Counted from the first letter of the stretch, positions 1 through 7,738 are shown. The stretch: DNA of 11,528 bases from an uncultured Lachnospiraceae bacterium (GCA_902795715.1 CADBME010000323.1:1-11528); one strand, 5' to 3'. Translations and numbers: made by a program. Notes: generated by a model not told the origin, from the sequence alone.

Positions 1-1690
1 AATCGAGGGTCTTCCACTCCTTGCCGTTCCAGAGCACGCCGCCCTTCGTATACCAGCCGTCCAGCTCATAGCCTTCGCGGGTGGCTCTGGCGAGATAGCG
101 CATGACGATCTTTTCATCGATGTCTGCGGTAAAGTCGAGGGACTGGGCATCATCGATATCCGCATCGTCACTGCCCGGGAGGATCACGACACGGAGCCTG
201 TCACGGATCCAGACCGGGTAGACCTCCATGTCCTCGGATATCTCAGTGTCCCAGTTTACGAGCTTCCCTTCGAGCTTTGGATTAAGATCGCCATTTTTGT
301 CGCGGTAGGAATCCACCACGATTCCCGGCTCCGTCGCCCAGCCGGCAAAGGTATAATCCTCTTTCTCCAGGAGATCCGGGGCCTTGGTGCCATAGTCTGC
401 ATAGTCCTTGATCGATGCCCCGTCATTGACCAGTATCCTCTGCCAGACCTCGCTGCCTTCCGTATCCATATAGAAAGTCAGGCTGTGCTTTCCGTAGGTA
501 TTCAGAATCTGGAAGTAAGAATCGGCACTGCCGCTTTCAGTTTTATCACCCTCCTTCCAGGTAATGGTCGTTGTATAACCCTCAACGGAATCCTGTTCGA
601 TGGTATACGCCATTGTGCCTTCCATCAAGGCCAGAAATTCCTCCTGGCTTATCTCTTTTGCCTGATACTGATCCAAGATTGTTTTCTGTTCTTTTCTGAT
701 TCTCGTCATCTCAGCGCTGGTGAGTTCAAGACCAACGACCCATTCGCTTTCATCCTCAGGTGCGACGACAATTGGCTCCCCATATGGTTGGCCGTTCTTC
801 ATCCATCTTACCGTAACACTATCAGGGCGCTCGCCTTCAGCGTTATCATTGTCATCCCACTCGATACGGGCATACATCACGGTGGTCGTCACCTCATGGG
901 TATTCTTGACTTCGAATCCGGTGATTGCATTCTTCTCACCTTCGAGGGCCTTGACCCCGTTGGTGTATCCGGATCCGTATAGTTCCTCATCAACCTCGAT
1001 TATGTCCTCAACCAGCTTGTAAGCGACCAGTTCACCGTCCTTGTAGCGCGGATAGGTTCCAAGATTGAAGGTCCATCCATCATCCCTGGTGGCCTTTCCG
1101 CTTTGTATTTCTTTACCATTGGAATACAAATGCAGTGTCACCGAATCCGGACGGATGCCATCCATATCATTCCTGTCATCCCATGTGACTGTTCCGCTGG
1201 CATCTACTGATACATCAGGTGTGTGAGTCATGGTGATGGTATAACCATCCTTCCCCTGGCTGCCTTCCATCTTGGCGGTGTAGCCTTCCGGAACGTCAAC
1301 CACCGGATCACCTGAAAGGTCGCCGGACAGGATGACTGACCAGTCTTTATCCTCTTCGATCGCCTGTGTGTAGTCGGTGTTATAATGGATTGATATCTGT
1401 TCCGGCCGCTTGCCGTCCAGATCGTCCGCATCCTTCCAGACTACTGTCACCGGAGTCTGCAGCTGGCCGGCCCACTGGGCAGTGAAGGTGACATCTCGCT
1501 CGATCCTGTAGATATTATTCAGGATATATGTCTTGTTATCGGTACTCGCCTTCCAGCCGGCAAACTGATCAGCCTTCGTGCCACTATAGATGCAGCCTGG
1601 GATTGTAATCGTCGTACCGCGCAGCAGCTTATAGGTCTGCTCTTTCGGTGCATCGGAACCGGACAGTCCGGATTTTACCGTGACCGTGCA
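1..1690 (-). other. Cna-B-like and Listeria-Bacteroides repeat stalk
   Basis: About residues 1729-2292. A Listeria-Bacteroides (InlB B/Flg_new) unit comes first, ending in FAGWKAS...TFTAQW. Three Cna-B-like domains follow, each opening with a V/I-x-W-x-D strand and an acidic D-G-x-R-P turn: VVWKDADDLDGKRP from about 1812, VTWDDRNDMDGIRP from 1897, IEWDDNDNAEGERP from about 2005. The third carries a 36-residue helical, charged insert (about 2053-2088, ending before MAYTIEQD). Then LTFYMDTEG...FAGWATEP...YPVW forms a second Listeria-Bacteroides unit, and GYELDGWYTKGG belongs to a third cut by the left edge. Such modules form rod-like stalks on Gram-positive surfaces, and Cna-B domains often hold Lys-Asn/Asp isopeptide bonds. 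I did not assign the bond residues. Confidence 0.75.
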
Positions 1691-4600
1691 GTAATCTAAA
1701 TCGTTTGGGAAGTTGGTGATCCAGACATCCCGATAATGATTCGCCCGTGCAGCATCCATGCTGAACCAGCCAAAGTATCTGCCTTTCTTTGTTTCATTGA
1801 CGAGACCTCTTGTCCCAAACATTGCCGGAAGAACATAATTTTCCGCAAGTTCAACGGGATTCCTGAGGAACATTGTATCTGTCGTGTTCAATTTGTTCCA
1901 GTAGAAGGCTTTCATCTGGGGATGCATGGCGTTTTTGGGGATCTCCAGCTTTTCCTGTGTCTCAATAAAATCCCGGAGATTATCTGCTCTGGCAATACCG
2001 TCCTGGAACGTGCCTTTGCCGCTCTGCGACTCAATACCGTTAATATTTCTCCATAGTCCTCCGACCGTATCTGCAACCTTTTCACCTTTTCCGGCATAGA
2101 GAAGGATTTTGCCGCGGCAGTCCTTCAGCTTCGGCCAACGGGTAAATTTCTTGCCAACTTTCCCATCCTCCCAATAGACATAGGACTCTCCTGTAGCCGG
2201 ATTGATCTCTGTCGACAGTTCTTCCATGATACCGACCAGACGCTCCAGAGGTCCGTAAAACTCATCGCCTCCGCTCTCATCGGTTTCCGGGCGGGCATCG
2301 ATAATAATGGTCTCTGTCGGGTGCTCCCGTAAGAAGTCCTTCATCCATTCCAGTTCCTTGGCGACACTCAGCCGGTCACCTTTGTTATCCAAGGCATAAA
2401 ATGTCCCCGCTGCGCTCCGTCCATGGCAGGTCCAAAGGTTCTTACCATCATCCTTGTATTTGGGCAGCATCGATTCATTGACCAGCAAAGCGGTGCCTGC
2501 AATAGTGAACAAAGTCGCAAGTGGTACACCGACAACCGGAATAAAATAAGCTCCTATGGCAAGGCCCATACTAACTCCAAAGCCAATTCCGCCAATAGGT
2601 ATCTCACTGGCACAATATCGGGTTTTCATACGAACATCAAAGAACCTTACGCCATGTTCTAATTGTTCAAAGATATATTCTTTCTGTGTTGTTGCCTGCC
2701 AGACTCCAATCGAACCGGACAGACAGCCTTTGCCGGACACATTGTACATGGAAGAATCGTGGGTTCCGGGTATGTTGATCTCATTCAGATACCGCTCGCC
2801 TGAGAGCCCGCTCATCCAGTTGGGACCGCTCAGTCGGTTTGCATTGTAGAAGATCTGGTCTTTCCAGCTGATGAACTTGCCTGTATCATCTATATCGCCC
2901 TTCTGGATATACCCTTCCTTGTCCTTCAGGATCACATCATAGCCATCGCACGAATAGAAGTATGCGATAGGAATGTCTCCGCTGTGGTATGTGCTGAAGT
3001 TCTTGCTGAACTTTCCGAATTTGTCTTCCAGAGCCACGCCGATGTCCGAGCCTGCTATAGACCCGGTGAGTGTGATGAGCTTACCGGAAGGCAGGTATAC
3101 GTCGTTTCCGCTCGATGCGGAATTATCGCTGATGATCATCTCTCCCTTAACATTAAAGGATTTGCCCGTGTCAACGTAAACGCCGCCGCCTTTCTCATCC
3201 GCTGAGTTCTCTTTTATGGTACAGCTGGTAAGGTTGGGCTGACCGTCATCCAGATAGAGGGCGCCTCCGTTCCGGCCGTTGTTGCCGGTGCAGGTAACAC
3301 CGGTCATGGTAAGCGTGCTTTCCGAATAGATGGCGCCCCCCTTGGCATCTTTCGTTTCATTGGTCAGCTTATTCCCGGTGAAGGTACAGTTCTCCAGTGT
3401 GAGCGTTCCGTAATTGGAGATCGCGCCGCCGCCCTGGGAGCTGACCGGGATCTTCTGCGGCGCCTCGCTATCGCTGTATTTATTTGTAATGCCGACACTG
3501 TTGCCTTCAAATGTCGTCCTCTTTGCACTGACTGTGGTGCCGCTTCTGACATAGATGGCTCCTCCCTCCCAGGATTTGTTATTCTTGAAGGAAGAATCGG
3601 TGATATTCAACCGGCCTTTATCTAAGTAGATCGCGCCGCCGCTGCCGTGCTCGTTCTGAAGGGCATAGTTGGGAATCTGGTTGTCCGTAAACGTCGAATG
3701 GTCGATGTTCACTATCGTATCGGAATCCCCGATATAGATCGCGCCTCCGTCATAGGAGTCATTGAAGCGAAAGTAGTAATAATGGTTGTAGGTATCGTAT
3801 TCCTCTTTGGTGCTCCCGTTCACTATGGGATAATTATGGAGGAAGGTACAGTTGCTTATGGTGGCAGATGCGGTCGTGTAGATCGCGCCGCCTCTCTTAC
3901 GCGAGAAGTTGCTGTCGAAGGTCACATTGCTGATATTTACTGTGGCGCCCGACGTCGCGCAGATTCCGCCGCCATCCCCTCCATACTCTTTCTTTTTGCC
4001 CGTGTTCATTTCGTACGCATAGTTGCTCGAGATGCGTCCGCCGGTCATCTCGAGCACGGCCCCGTCACCGCCGTTGACGTAGATGGCGCCTCCATCCACC
4101 GTGTCTTCCGAGATCTCATTCTTCTCGATGCTGCCACCGGACATTCTGAAGGTACCGTGCACGTAGACACCGCCACCGTCGACGCTGGCCTTATTGCCCG
4201 TGATGACGCCGCTCTTGAGCAGGCATTCGCCATCCTCGCTGATGTTGATGCCGCCGCCCCGCTTGGCGTATCCTCCGGTGATCTTTCCGTCGCTTTTTTC
4301 ACTCGAGTCTACGATAGTGAGCTTGCCGAATACCTCGATCACATGGCCGTCGCTGTCCGAGCTCGTCCGGTTCCTGTTGAGCTTATGGCCATTAAGATCG
4401 ATCTCGATGATCTTGTTTTTCGGGATCTGGATACGATCCTGATCCTTGGATGCGGTACAGTCAGAGCCAAGACTGATCACGGTCCTCGTGTTGTCCGGCG
4501 CATTTTTGACCGCTGCCTGCAGGTCTGCCCAGGCGTTTACCGTCGCATCCGTCTTTCTGGCGTACAGCTCGCCGCCGGTGGACACGAGGGTCACGCCGCC

Positions 4601-6877
4601 GGTCGTGTCATCGAGCGAGAACATTTCGATGGACTTGTTGCCGCTTTTAGACAGTCCGGACGTCAGATAGCAGGGGTAATCGGTCCCTGTAACCCCGATC
4701 GCCGAGCCTTCTTCAAAGGCGCCGCTCACATTGATGACCCTTCCCTTTTCCAGATAGAGGTTGCTGTCTGCATTGTCCCGGACAATGACCTTTCCGCTCA
4801 TGTCGAGGATCCCGTCACAGTAGATGCCGCTGCCCTTTTGTCCTGCAGTGTTATCCCTTATCGTGGCGCCCCTGATGGTCACCTTCGAGTTGGCGCCGGA
4901 GAAGGTTTCGCCAACATCAGCGTAGATGCCGCCGCCCTTTTCCGTCGCCTCGTTTCCGGTGATGGTAACGTTCTCGACCGTAAGGTCTCCCAATGCATGG
5001 TTATAGATACCGCCGCCGAAGTCCGCTTTTCCACCGGTGATGGTACCGTTCTTCACCATCAGTTTTCCAAAATTGGCGATGACGCCGCCGGATCCCGCTT
5101 TACCGCTGCCCTTTAAGGTCTTGCCGCCCAGATCGATGGTCACTTGCGTGCCCGATCCGATATATATTTGACCCTTCGCCACAAAATCCTCGGTCAGTGT
5201 ATATGCGCCTTTGGGCAGGTTGTATCGCGTATTCGTTTCCTCCCAGTGTTCACTGAAGGGATCGCCGCCATCATCTGTCACGTTGATGACATAATCCACG
5301 CCGCCGATGGTGACCTTCAGCCATTCCTCGCCGGAGAAAGCCTTGTGGGAGCTTACGATCCATTCGTCCCCCTGGTCCCTGGCAGCGGAGAACAGTTCTT
5401 CATTGCTGACAGATACACGGTCCGCTTCCCCTTCCAACCCGACTTTCTTCAGAATCTCGGAAAGCTTAACTTTGCCGTCCCCCTGCAAGGTATAAGACAG
5501 ATCATTGTAGGTAAACTCCACCGTATAGATCGAGAAACCGTCTGTCTCAGCCTGGATGGTTTCCGATTTCTCATCCAGGTCCACCTCCAGTTTTTCTGCC
5601 TTCAGGTCCGTCTTCTTACCTGCCTTGTTTTCTTCCTTTGTTTCAGAGATATGATAAATGCTGGCGTCGAGATTCCTGTCTGCCGCCTTGTCTGTCTTAA
5701 AGGAAACCTCTACACGCTTCCCCTCCGCAGGCTGCAGCTCATTTCCCTCCGGATCAAGTACCTTGATATCGTAACTGTAGGATTTGGCTACATTGGTCCC
5801 CTCAGGCCTCTCTGCCTCGATGGCCGCTTCCGCCTGTCTCTGCTCCTTCTCGGAGAGCTCACTGACACGAAGCTGTGCATCTTTTGGGAAGACCCCCTTT
5901 TCTGCTTTTAGGGCAACGGTAATATCACCGATTTTCCGGGAATCTTCAAAAGCCGGCATGGATACAGGATCTGCAGAAGTATCCTTTTTGTCTTCCGCAG
6001 CCTGGGTGGTCTCTTCACCGGAGGGCGCAGTAGTCCCGCCCTTATCCTCTGCGGCCTGGCTGCTCCCTTCCGGATCCCGGCTGCTCTCTCCACCGGCCGG
6101 CCCAGGAGTCTCCCCCTTATCCTCTGCGGCCCGGGTGTCTCCCTGCTCCGTTTCCGATCCCTTTTGCGTTGTCAGGGCAAAGACATCAAGAACACGTGTC
6201 CGGAAACTGACCGTCTCTTTTTTGTCAAAGCTGATCTTACCCGACACCTTCTCCACGGCAATATCCTTTACCGTGATCTCCCCGGCTCCTTCTGAGGGAT
6301 CGATCCGGGCTCCGGCAGACTCCTTCCGGAACATGTGATGGACCAGGATGTCTTTCGGGCTTTGGGCCTTCAGGTAACGGGTAAGCTGATCTTGCTTGAG
6401 CTCAATACGGATGTCCACAGCTCCGGATCCCGGCTCATACTCCACCATTTGTTCTGCAGAAAGACCTGTGCCATCTTTCTGAGGCACCATAATGGCTATG
6501 TCATAGAGCAGAGTGTGCTTCAGGTCAACCGGCCCCTGGACTCTTTGGTCCAGTGCCTCCATATATGGGGCATACTCTTCCCGGTCTTTTGTTCCGGAGA
6601 CCGGAGTTACAAGAAGCCTTGCATCGTCCGGAATTGTAGAAGGGTACTGCCCATCAGCTGTTACTCTGATCTGGCTGTCCTCATAATAACATTCAGCCTG
6701 ATCCCGGTCATCCGGGCTGCTTACTCCCTTACTCCCTTCTGGTGTAAGCATTCCGGGAGTTTCTTGCGCTCCGTCATAAGCATGAACAGAAGCAAGCGGG
6801 CCCTGTATGGAATTATTTGTGAAGATCATCACAAACACAAGGCCAAACGCTATAATTCTTTTAACCCTATTCTTCAT
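1..6877 (-). CDS. Giant secreted surface protein with beta-helix, PI-PLC domain and Cna-B/InlB-type stalk (3'-partial)
   Basis: One open frame runs from an ATG at 6877 to the left edge without a stop: 2292 codons plus one base, so the C-terminus is missing. Residues 1-33 form a signal peptide (basic MKNRVKR, hydrophobic core, likely cleavage after VHA). Then come two related domains around an acidic linker (about 69-456), a parallel beta-helix with GG-x-I-Y repeats (about 549-1285), a PI-PLC X-like catalytic domain (about 1354-1720), one Listeria-Bacteroides repeat (about 1729-1806), three Cna-B-like domains (about 1807-2125) and two more Listeria-Bacteroides-type units to the edge. By family knowledge such stalks usually end in an LPxTG sortase signal, which would lie outside the window. 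The likely role is a surface enzyme/adhesin acting on inositol phospholipids or GPI anchors; this is inferred. The gene has its own promoter and no SD of the AGGAGG type; a G8 tract stands in its place. Frame continuity was checked at several landmark codons. Confidence is high for the gene and domain types, low for the biological target. Confidence 0.93.
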   Translation of the reverse strand, partial: MKNRVKRIIAFGLVFVMIFTNNSIQGPLASVHAYDGAQETPGMLTPEGSKGVSSPDDRDQAECYYEDSQIRVTADGQYPSTIPDDARLLVTPVSGTKDREEYAPYMEALDQRVQGPVDLKHTLLYDIAIMVPQKDGTGLSAEQMVEYEPGSGAVDIRIELKQDQLTRYLKAQSPKDILVHHMFRKESAGARIDPSEGAGEITVKDIAVEKVSGKISFDKKETVSFRTRVLDVFALTTQKGSETEQGDTRAAEDKGETPGPAGGESSRDPEGSSQAAEDKGGTTAPSGEETTQAAEDKKDTSADPVSMPAFEDSRKIGDITVALKAEKGVFPKDAQLRVSELSEKEQRQAEAAIEAERPEGTNVAKSYSYDIKVLDPEGNELQPAEGKRVEVSFKTDKAADRNLDASIYHISETKEENKAGKKTDLKAEKLEVDLDEKSETIQAETDGFSIYTVEFTYNDLSYTLQGDGKVKLSEILKKVGLEGEADRVSVSNEELFSAARDQGDEWIVSSHKAFSGEEWLKVTIGGVDYVINVTDDGGDPFSEHWEETNTRYNLPKGAYTLTEDFVAKGQIYIGSGTQVTIDLGGKTLKGSGKAGSGGVIANFGKLMVKNGTITGGKADFGGGIYNHALGDLTVENVTITGNEATEKGGGIYADVGETFSGANSKVTIRGATIRDNTAGQKGSGIYCDGILDMSGKVIVRDNADSNLYLEKGRVINVSGAFEEGSAIGVTGTDYPCYLTSGLSKSGNKSIEMFSLDDTTGGVTLVSTGGELYARKTDATVNAWADLQAAVKNAPDNTRTVISLGSDCTASKDQDRIQIPKNKIIEIDLNGHKLNRNRTSSDSDGHVIEVFGKLTIVDSSEKSDGKITGGYAKRGGGINISEDGECLLKSGVITGNKASVDGGGVYVHGTFRMSGGSIEKNEISEDTVDGGAIYVNGGDGAVLEMTGGRISSNYAYEMNTGKKKEYGGDGGGICATSGATVNISNVTFDSNFSRKRGGAIYTTASATISNCTFLHNYPIVNGSTKEEYDTYNHYYYFRFNDSYDGGAIYIGDSDTIVNIDHSTFTDNQIPNYALQNEHGSGGAIYLDKGRLNITDSSFKNNKSWEGGAIYVRSGTTVSAKRTTFEGNSVGITNKYSDSEAPQKIPVSSQGGGAISNYGTLTLENCTFTGNKLTNETKDAKGGAIYSESTLTMTGVTCTGNNGRNGGALYLDDGQPNLTSCTIKENSADEKGGGVYVDTGKSFNVKGEMIISDNSASSGNDVYLPSGKLITLTGSIAGSDIGVALEDKFGKFSKNFSTYHSGDIPIAYFYSCDGYDVILKDKEGYIQKGDIDDTGKFISWKDQIFYNANRLSGPNWMSGLSGERYLNEINIPGTHDSSMYNVSGKGCLSGSIGVWQATTQKEYIFEQLEHGVRFFDVRMKTRYCASEIPIGGIGFGVSMGLAIGAYFIPVVGVPLATLFTIAGTALLVNESMLPKYKDDGKNLWTCHGRSAAGTFYALDNKGDRLSVAKELEWMKDFLREHPTETIIIDARPETDESGGDEFYGPLERLVGIMEELSTEINPATGESYVYWEDGKVGKKFTRWPKLKDCRGKILLYAGKGEKVADTVGGLWRNINGIESQSGKGTFQDGIARADNLRDFIETQEKLEIPKNAMHPQMKAFYWNKLNTTDTMFLRNPVELAENYVLPAMFGTRGLVNETKKGRYFGWFSMDAARANHYRDVWITNFPNDLDYCTVTVKSGLSGSDAPKEQTYKLLRGTTITIPGCIYSGTKADQFAGWKASTDNKTYILNNIYRIERDVTFTAQWAGQLQTPVTVVWKDADDLDGKRPEQISIHYNTDYTQAIEEDKDWSVILSGDLSGDPVVDVPEGYTAKMEGSQGKDGYTITMTHTPDVSVDASGTVTWDDRNDMDGIRPDSVTLHLYSNGKEIQSGKATRDDGWTFNLGTYPRYKDGELVAYKLVEDIIEVDEELYGSGYTNGVKALEGEKNAITGFEVKNTHEVTTTVMYARIEWDDNDNAEGERPDSVTVRWMKNGQPYGEPIVVAPEDESEWVVGLELTSAEMTRIRKEQKTILDQYQAKEISQEEFLALMEGTMAYTIEQDSVEGYTTTITWKEGDKTESGSADSYFQILNTYGKHSLTFYMDTEGSEVWQRILVNDGASIKDYADYGTKAPDLLEKEDYTFAGWATEPGIVVDSYRDKNGDLNPKLEGKLVNWDTEISEDMEVYPVWIRDRLRVVILPGSDDADIDDAQSLDFTADIDEKIVMRYLARATREGYELDGWYTKGGVLWNGKEWKTLD
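1720..2818 (-). other. PI-PLC X-like catalytic domain with hydrophobic insert
   Basis: About residues 1354-1720. WMSG...YLNEINIPGTHDSS matches the first bacterial phosphatidylinositol-specific phospholipase C motif, with His1373 and Asp1374 at the positions of B. cereus His32/Asp33. VRFFDVRMK gives Asp1414 and Arg1416 (equivalent to Asp67/Arg69). WTCHGR gives His1485 (equivalent to His82). FLREHPTETIIID (1515-1527) matches the conserved helix-strand after the second histidine. By family knowledge these enzymes cleave PI or GPI anchors through an inositol 1,2-cyclic phosphate, without calcium in the classical bacterial type. Arg1416 and His1485 are 69 residues apart, against about 13 in B. cereus PI-PLC. 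The extra segment is mostly hydrophobic (1426-1466). I could not assign the last catalytic aspartate (Asp274 in B. cereus) with confidence. The domain is very likely; the exact substrate is inferred. Confidence 0.85.
3020..5233 (-). other. Right-handed parallel beta-helix region with Pmp-like GGA[ILV]Y / FxxN repeats
   Basis: About residues 549-1285 of the giant protein. At least 15 copies of a Gly-Gly-x-[IVL]-[YS] turn are visible (for example GGGIYNH, GGAIYVN, GGAIYLD, GGAIYVR, GGALYLD, GGGVYVD). Each is followed by a beta strand and often an F-x-x-N or x-G-N step (FKNNK, FEGNS, FTGNK, FTDNQ). This matches the chlamydial polymorphic membrane protein/beta-helix repeat pattern. The array has two blocks, about 549-740 and 782-1285, each opened by an I-D-L-x-G-x-K-L cap-like strand (IDLGGKTLKG, IDLNGHKLNR), which suggests duplication of a whole helix. 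It probably forms a long stiff shaft or carbohydrate-facing surface. Any ligand is unknown. Confidence 0.8.
5490..6781 (-). other. N-terminal region: signal peptide end, duplicated beta-type domain and acidic repeat linker
   Basis: This covers roughly residues 33-462 of the giant protein. Two segments look like diverged copies of one domain: about 69-234 and 317-456. Both start with a strand followed by P-x-DA-x-L-x-V (PDDARLLV, PKDAQLRV). Both continue through a helical E/Q-rich part and a YDI strand, and end in a strand near VFALT or SIYTVEF. Segments of the second type are common in large surface proteins of Lachnospiraceae (family recollection, not a search). Between them is a low-complexity linker (about 240-312) in which the AAEDK motif occurs three times (RAAEDKGET, QAAEDKGGT, QAAEDKKDT), rich in E, S, T, P and G. 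It is probably a flexible spacer. Confidence 0.6.
5987..6131. repeat. Imperfect direct repeats in the acidic linker of the giant gene
   Basis: A 16-base sequence (CTTATCCTCTGCGGCC on the plus strand) occurs at 6041-6056 and again at 6116-6131, 75 bases (25 codons) apart. A diverged third copy lies at about 5987-6002, 54 bases (18 codons) away. All spacings are multiples of three, so copy-number change would keep the frame and only lengthen or shorten the AAEDK linker. Confidence 0.65.
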
Positions 6878-6887
6878 ATTTTCATAA

Positions 6888-6895
6888 CCCCCCCC
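6888..6895 (-). promoter_or_regulatory. G8 tract at the ribosome-binding position of the giant surface-protein gene
   Basis: On the minus strand, eight consecutive G residues lie 10 bases before the ATG at 6877, and no AGGAGG-type site is present. The tract is the only plausible SD-like element, pairing partly by G-U with the 16S tail. A three-codon mini-ORF (ATG AAA ATA TGA) starts at 6885, two bases after the TT that follows the tract. Its TGA overlaps the real ATG as ATGA, which would allow termination-reinitiation. The long ATG at 6877 is preferred because it opens onto the signal peptide. Confidence 0.5.
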
Positions 6896-6924
6896 TATCA
6901 TTACTCTGACAAATTATTTTTTAT

Positions 6925-6954
6925 ATTGTAACATATACTACTCTTTGATGTCTA
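6925..6954 (-). promoter_or_regulatory. Likely sigma-A promoter of the giant surface-protein gene
   Basis: Minus strand: -35 TAGACA (6954-6949), an 18-base spacer, and -10 TACAAT (6930-6925) with an upstream TG that makes an extended -10. Transcription would start near 6918 and give a leader of about 40 bases ending in the G8 tract. Each hexamer is one base off consensus. Just upstream, an 11-bp sequence (CATAACAAAAA on the plus strand) is repeated head to tail at 6969-6990; its role is unknown. Confidence 0.5.
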
Positions 6955-7033
6955 TTTATTAAAACTTCCATAACAAAAACATAACAAAAAATGGGATGCG
7001 TACATGGACAATCTTTGACGTGAGAAGAAATGA

Positions 7034-7066
7034 GGGCCTCCTATGATTTGTTTTCATAGGAGACCC
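7034..7066 (-). terminator. Hairpin, probable terminator of the lipoprotein gene
   Basis: Two 13-base arms (7034-7046 and 7054-7066) enclose a 7-base loop. The only non-Watson-Crick position is C-A on plus-strand RNA but U-G on minus-strand RNA, so the minus-strand transcript folds better, in agreement with gene direction. It lies 62 bases after the lipoprotein stop. The following tract (TCATTTCTTCTC) is only moderately U-rich, so termination may be partial. Confidence 0.55.
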
Positions 7067-7127
7067 TTTGAGAATCGTTCGATATCAACTTTTACAGACT
7101 TTGTTTCACAGTCTCCTCATATCAGAT

Positions 7128-7721
7128 CTATTCAGCCGTTTCATTCAGGAGCTCTTTGATCTTCTCCTTGATTTTTTCAATAATCTTATCCTTCTTGTCA
7201 AAGACATCATCGATGGTGATCTCCTGCCCTGTCCGGTCTTCGTAGATCTCCTTGAATGTTTTTCCCTGATCCTGGGGGTCAATGTCTACGTTTTTTGCGC
7301 TTTCCCGCCAGGAATTGTCTTCCGGCAGCTGTTGGTAGGCCAGGTTGTGCTGTTCCCATTCGAAAGCCATGTCCGATGGCGTCCGGTAAGATTCCATGTC
7401 CTTGCCGTGAATGGGATGCTCATCGGCCAAAGCCTGGCAGATGATTTTGATGTCATGGGAGTTGGTAATCTTGTATGAATTGTATATAGTCCATACATCG
7501 TCATAATATTCTGTGTAGAAGTCTTCATCCTGATAGGTAAAATAATAACTGTTCCCGTCATCTGACCGGAGCTTGATGTCATCCGGCGAAGACAGGCTTC
7601 CCGGGGCTAACATGTCTCCGGTGATCTGCTTAACCTTCTGTGTGCTTTCAGCGGAACAGCCTGTTATGCAAAATGATATGGTCAGAAAGGCTGTCAAAAA
7701 TAATAGAATCCATTTTCTCAT
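7128..7721 (-). CDS. Lipoprotein of unknown function, 197 residues
   Basis: The N-terminus has basic residues (MRK), a hydrophobic stretch (4-18) and a lipobox ITGC with the acceptor Cys22, so the protein should be lipid-anchored on the outer face of the cytoplasmic membrane. I do not recognise the mature part (about 176 residues). It has an aromatic, acidic section (about 59-83: YYFTYQDEDFYTEYYDDVW and onward), a middle part rich in H, W and Q, and a C-terminal charged helix (about 172-194, KKDKIIEKIKEKIKELL) that could form a coiled coil. A clear SD (GGAGGAG) stands about 7 bases before the ATG. It is a separate unit: a near-consensus promoter with a palindrome lies upstream and a hairpin lies downstream. 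It does not look truncated. It faces the same compartment as the giant surface protein next door, but no functional link is shown. Confidence 0.85.
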   Translation of the reverse strand: MRKWILLFLTAFLTISFCITGCSAESTQKVKQITGDMLAPGSLSSPDDIKLRSDDGNSYYFTYQDEDFYTEYYDDVWTIYNSYKITNSHDIKIICQALADEHPIHGKDMESYRTPSDMAFEWEQHNLAYQQLPEDNSWRESAKNVDIDPQDQGKTFKEIYEDRTGQEITIDDVFDKKDKIIEKIKEKIKELLNETAE

Positions 7722-7738
7722 TTATAGTCTCCTCCATT

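Noticed and set aside
3647..5116. 489-codon open frame on the plus strand
   Set aside because: It is antisense to the beta-helix coding region. The repeated GGC/ATC/TAC codons of the true frame leave the opposite strand free of stops. The translation has no recognisable domain, while the minus-strand frame has clear repeats.
1..6877. Giant gene as several broken genes or a pseudogene
   Set aside because: Landmark codons from the signal peptide (6781), beta-helix (4999), PI-PLC motifs (2761, 2638, 2425) and Cna-B domains (1189, 877) all fall in one frame, with no stop found on reading through.
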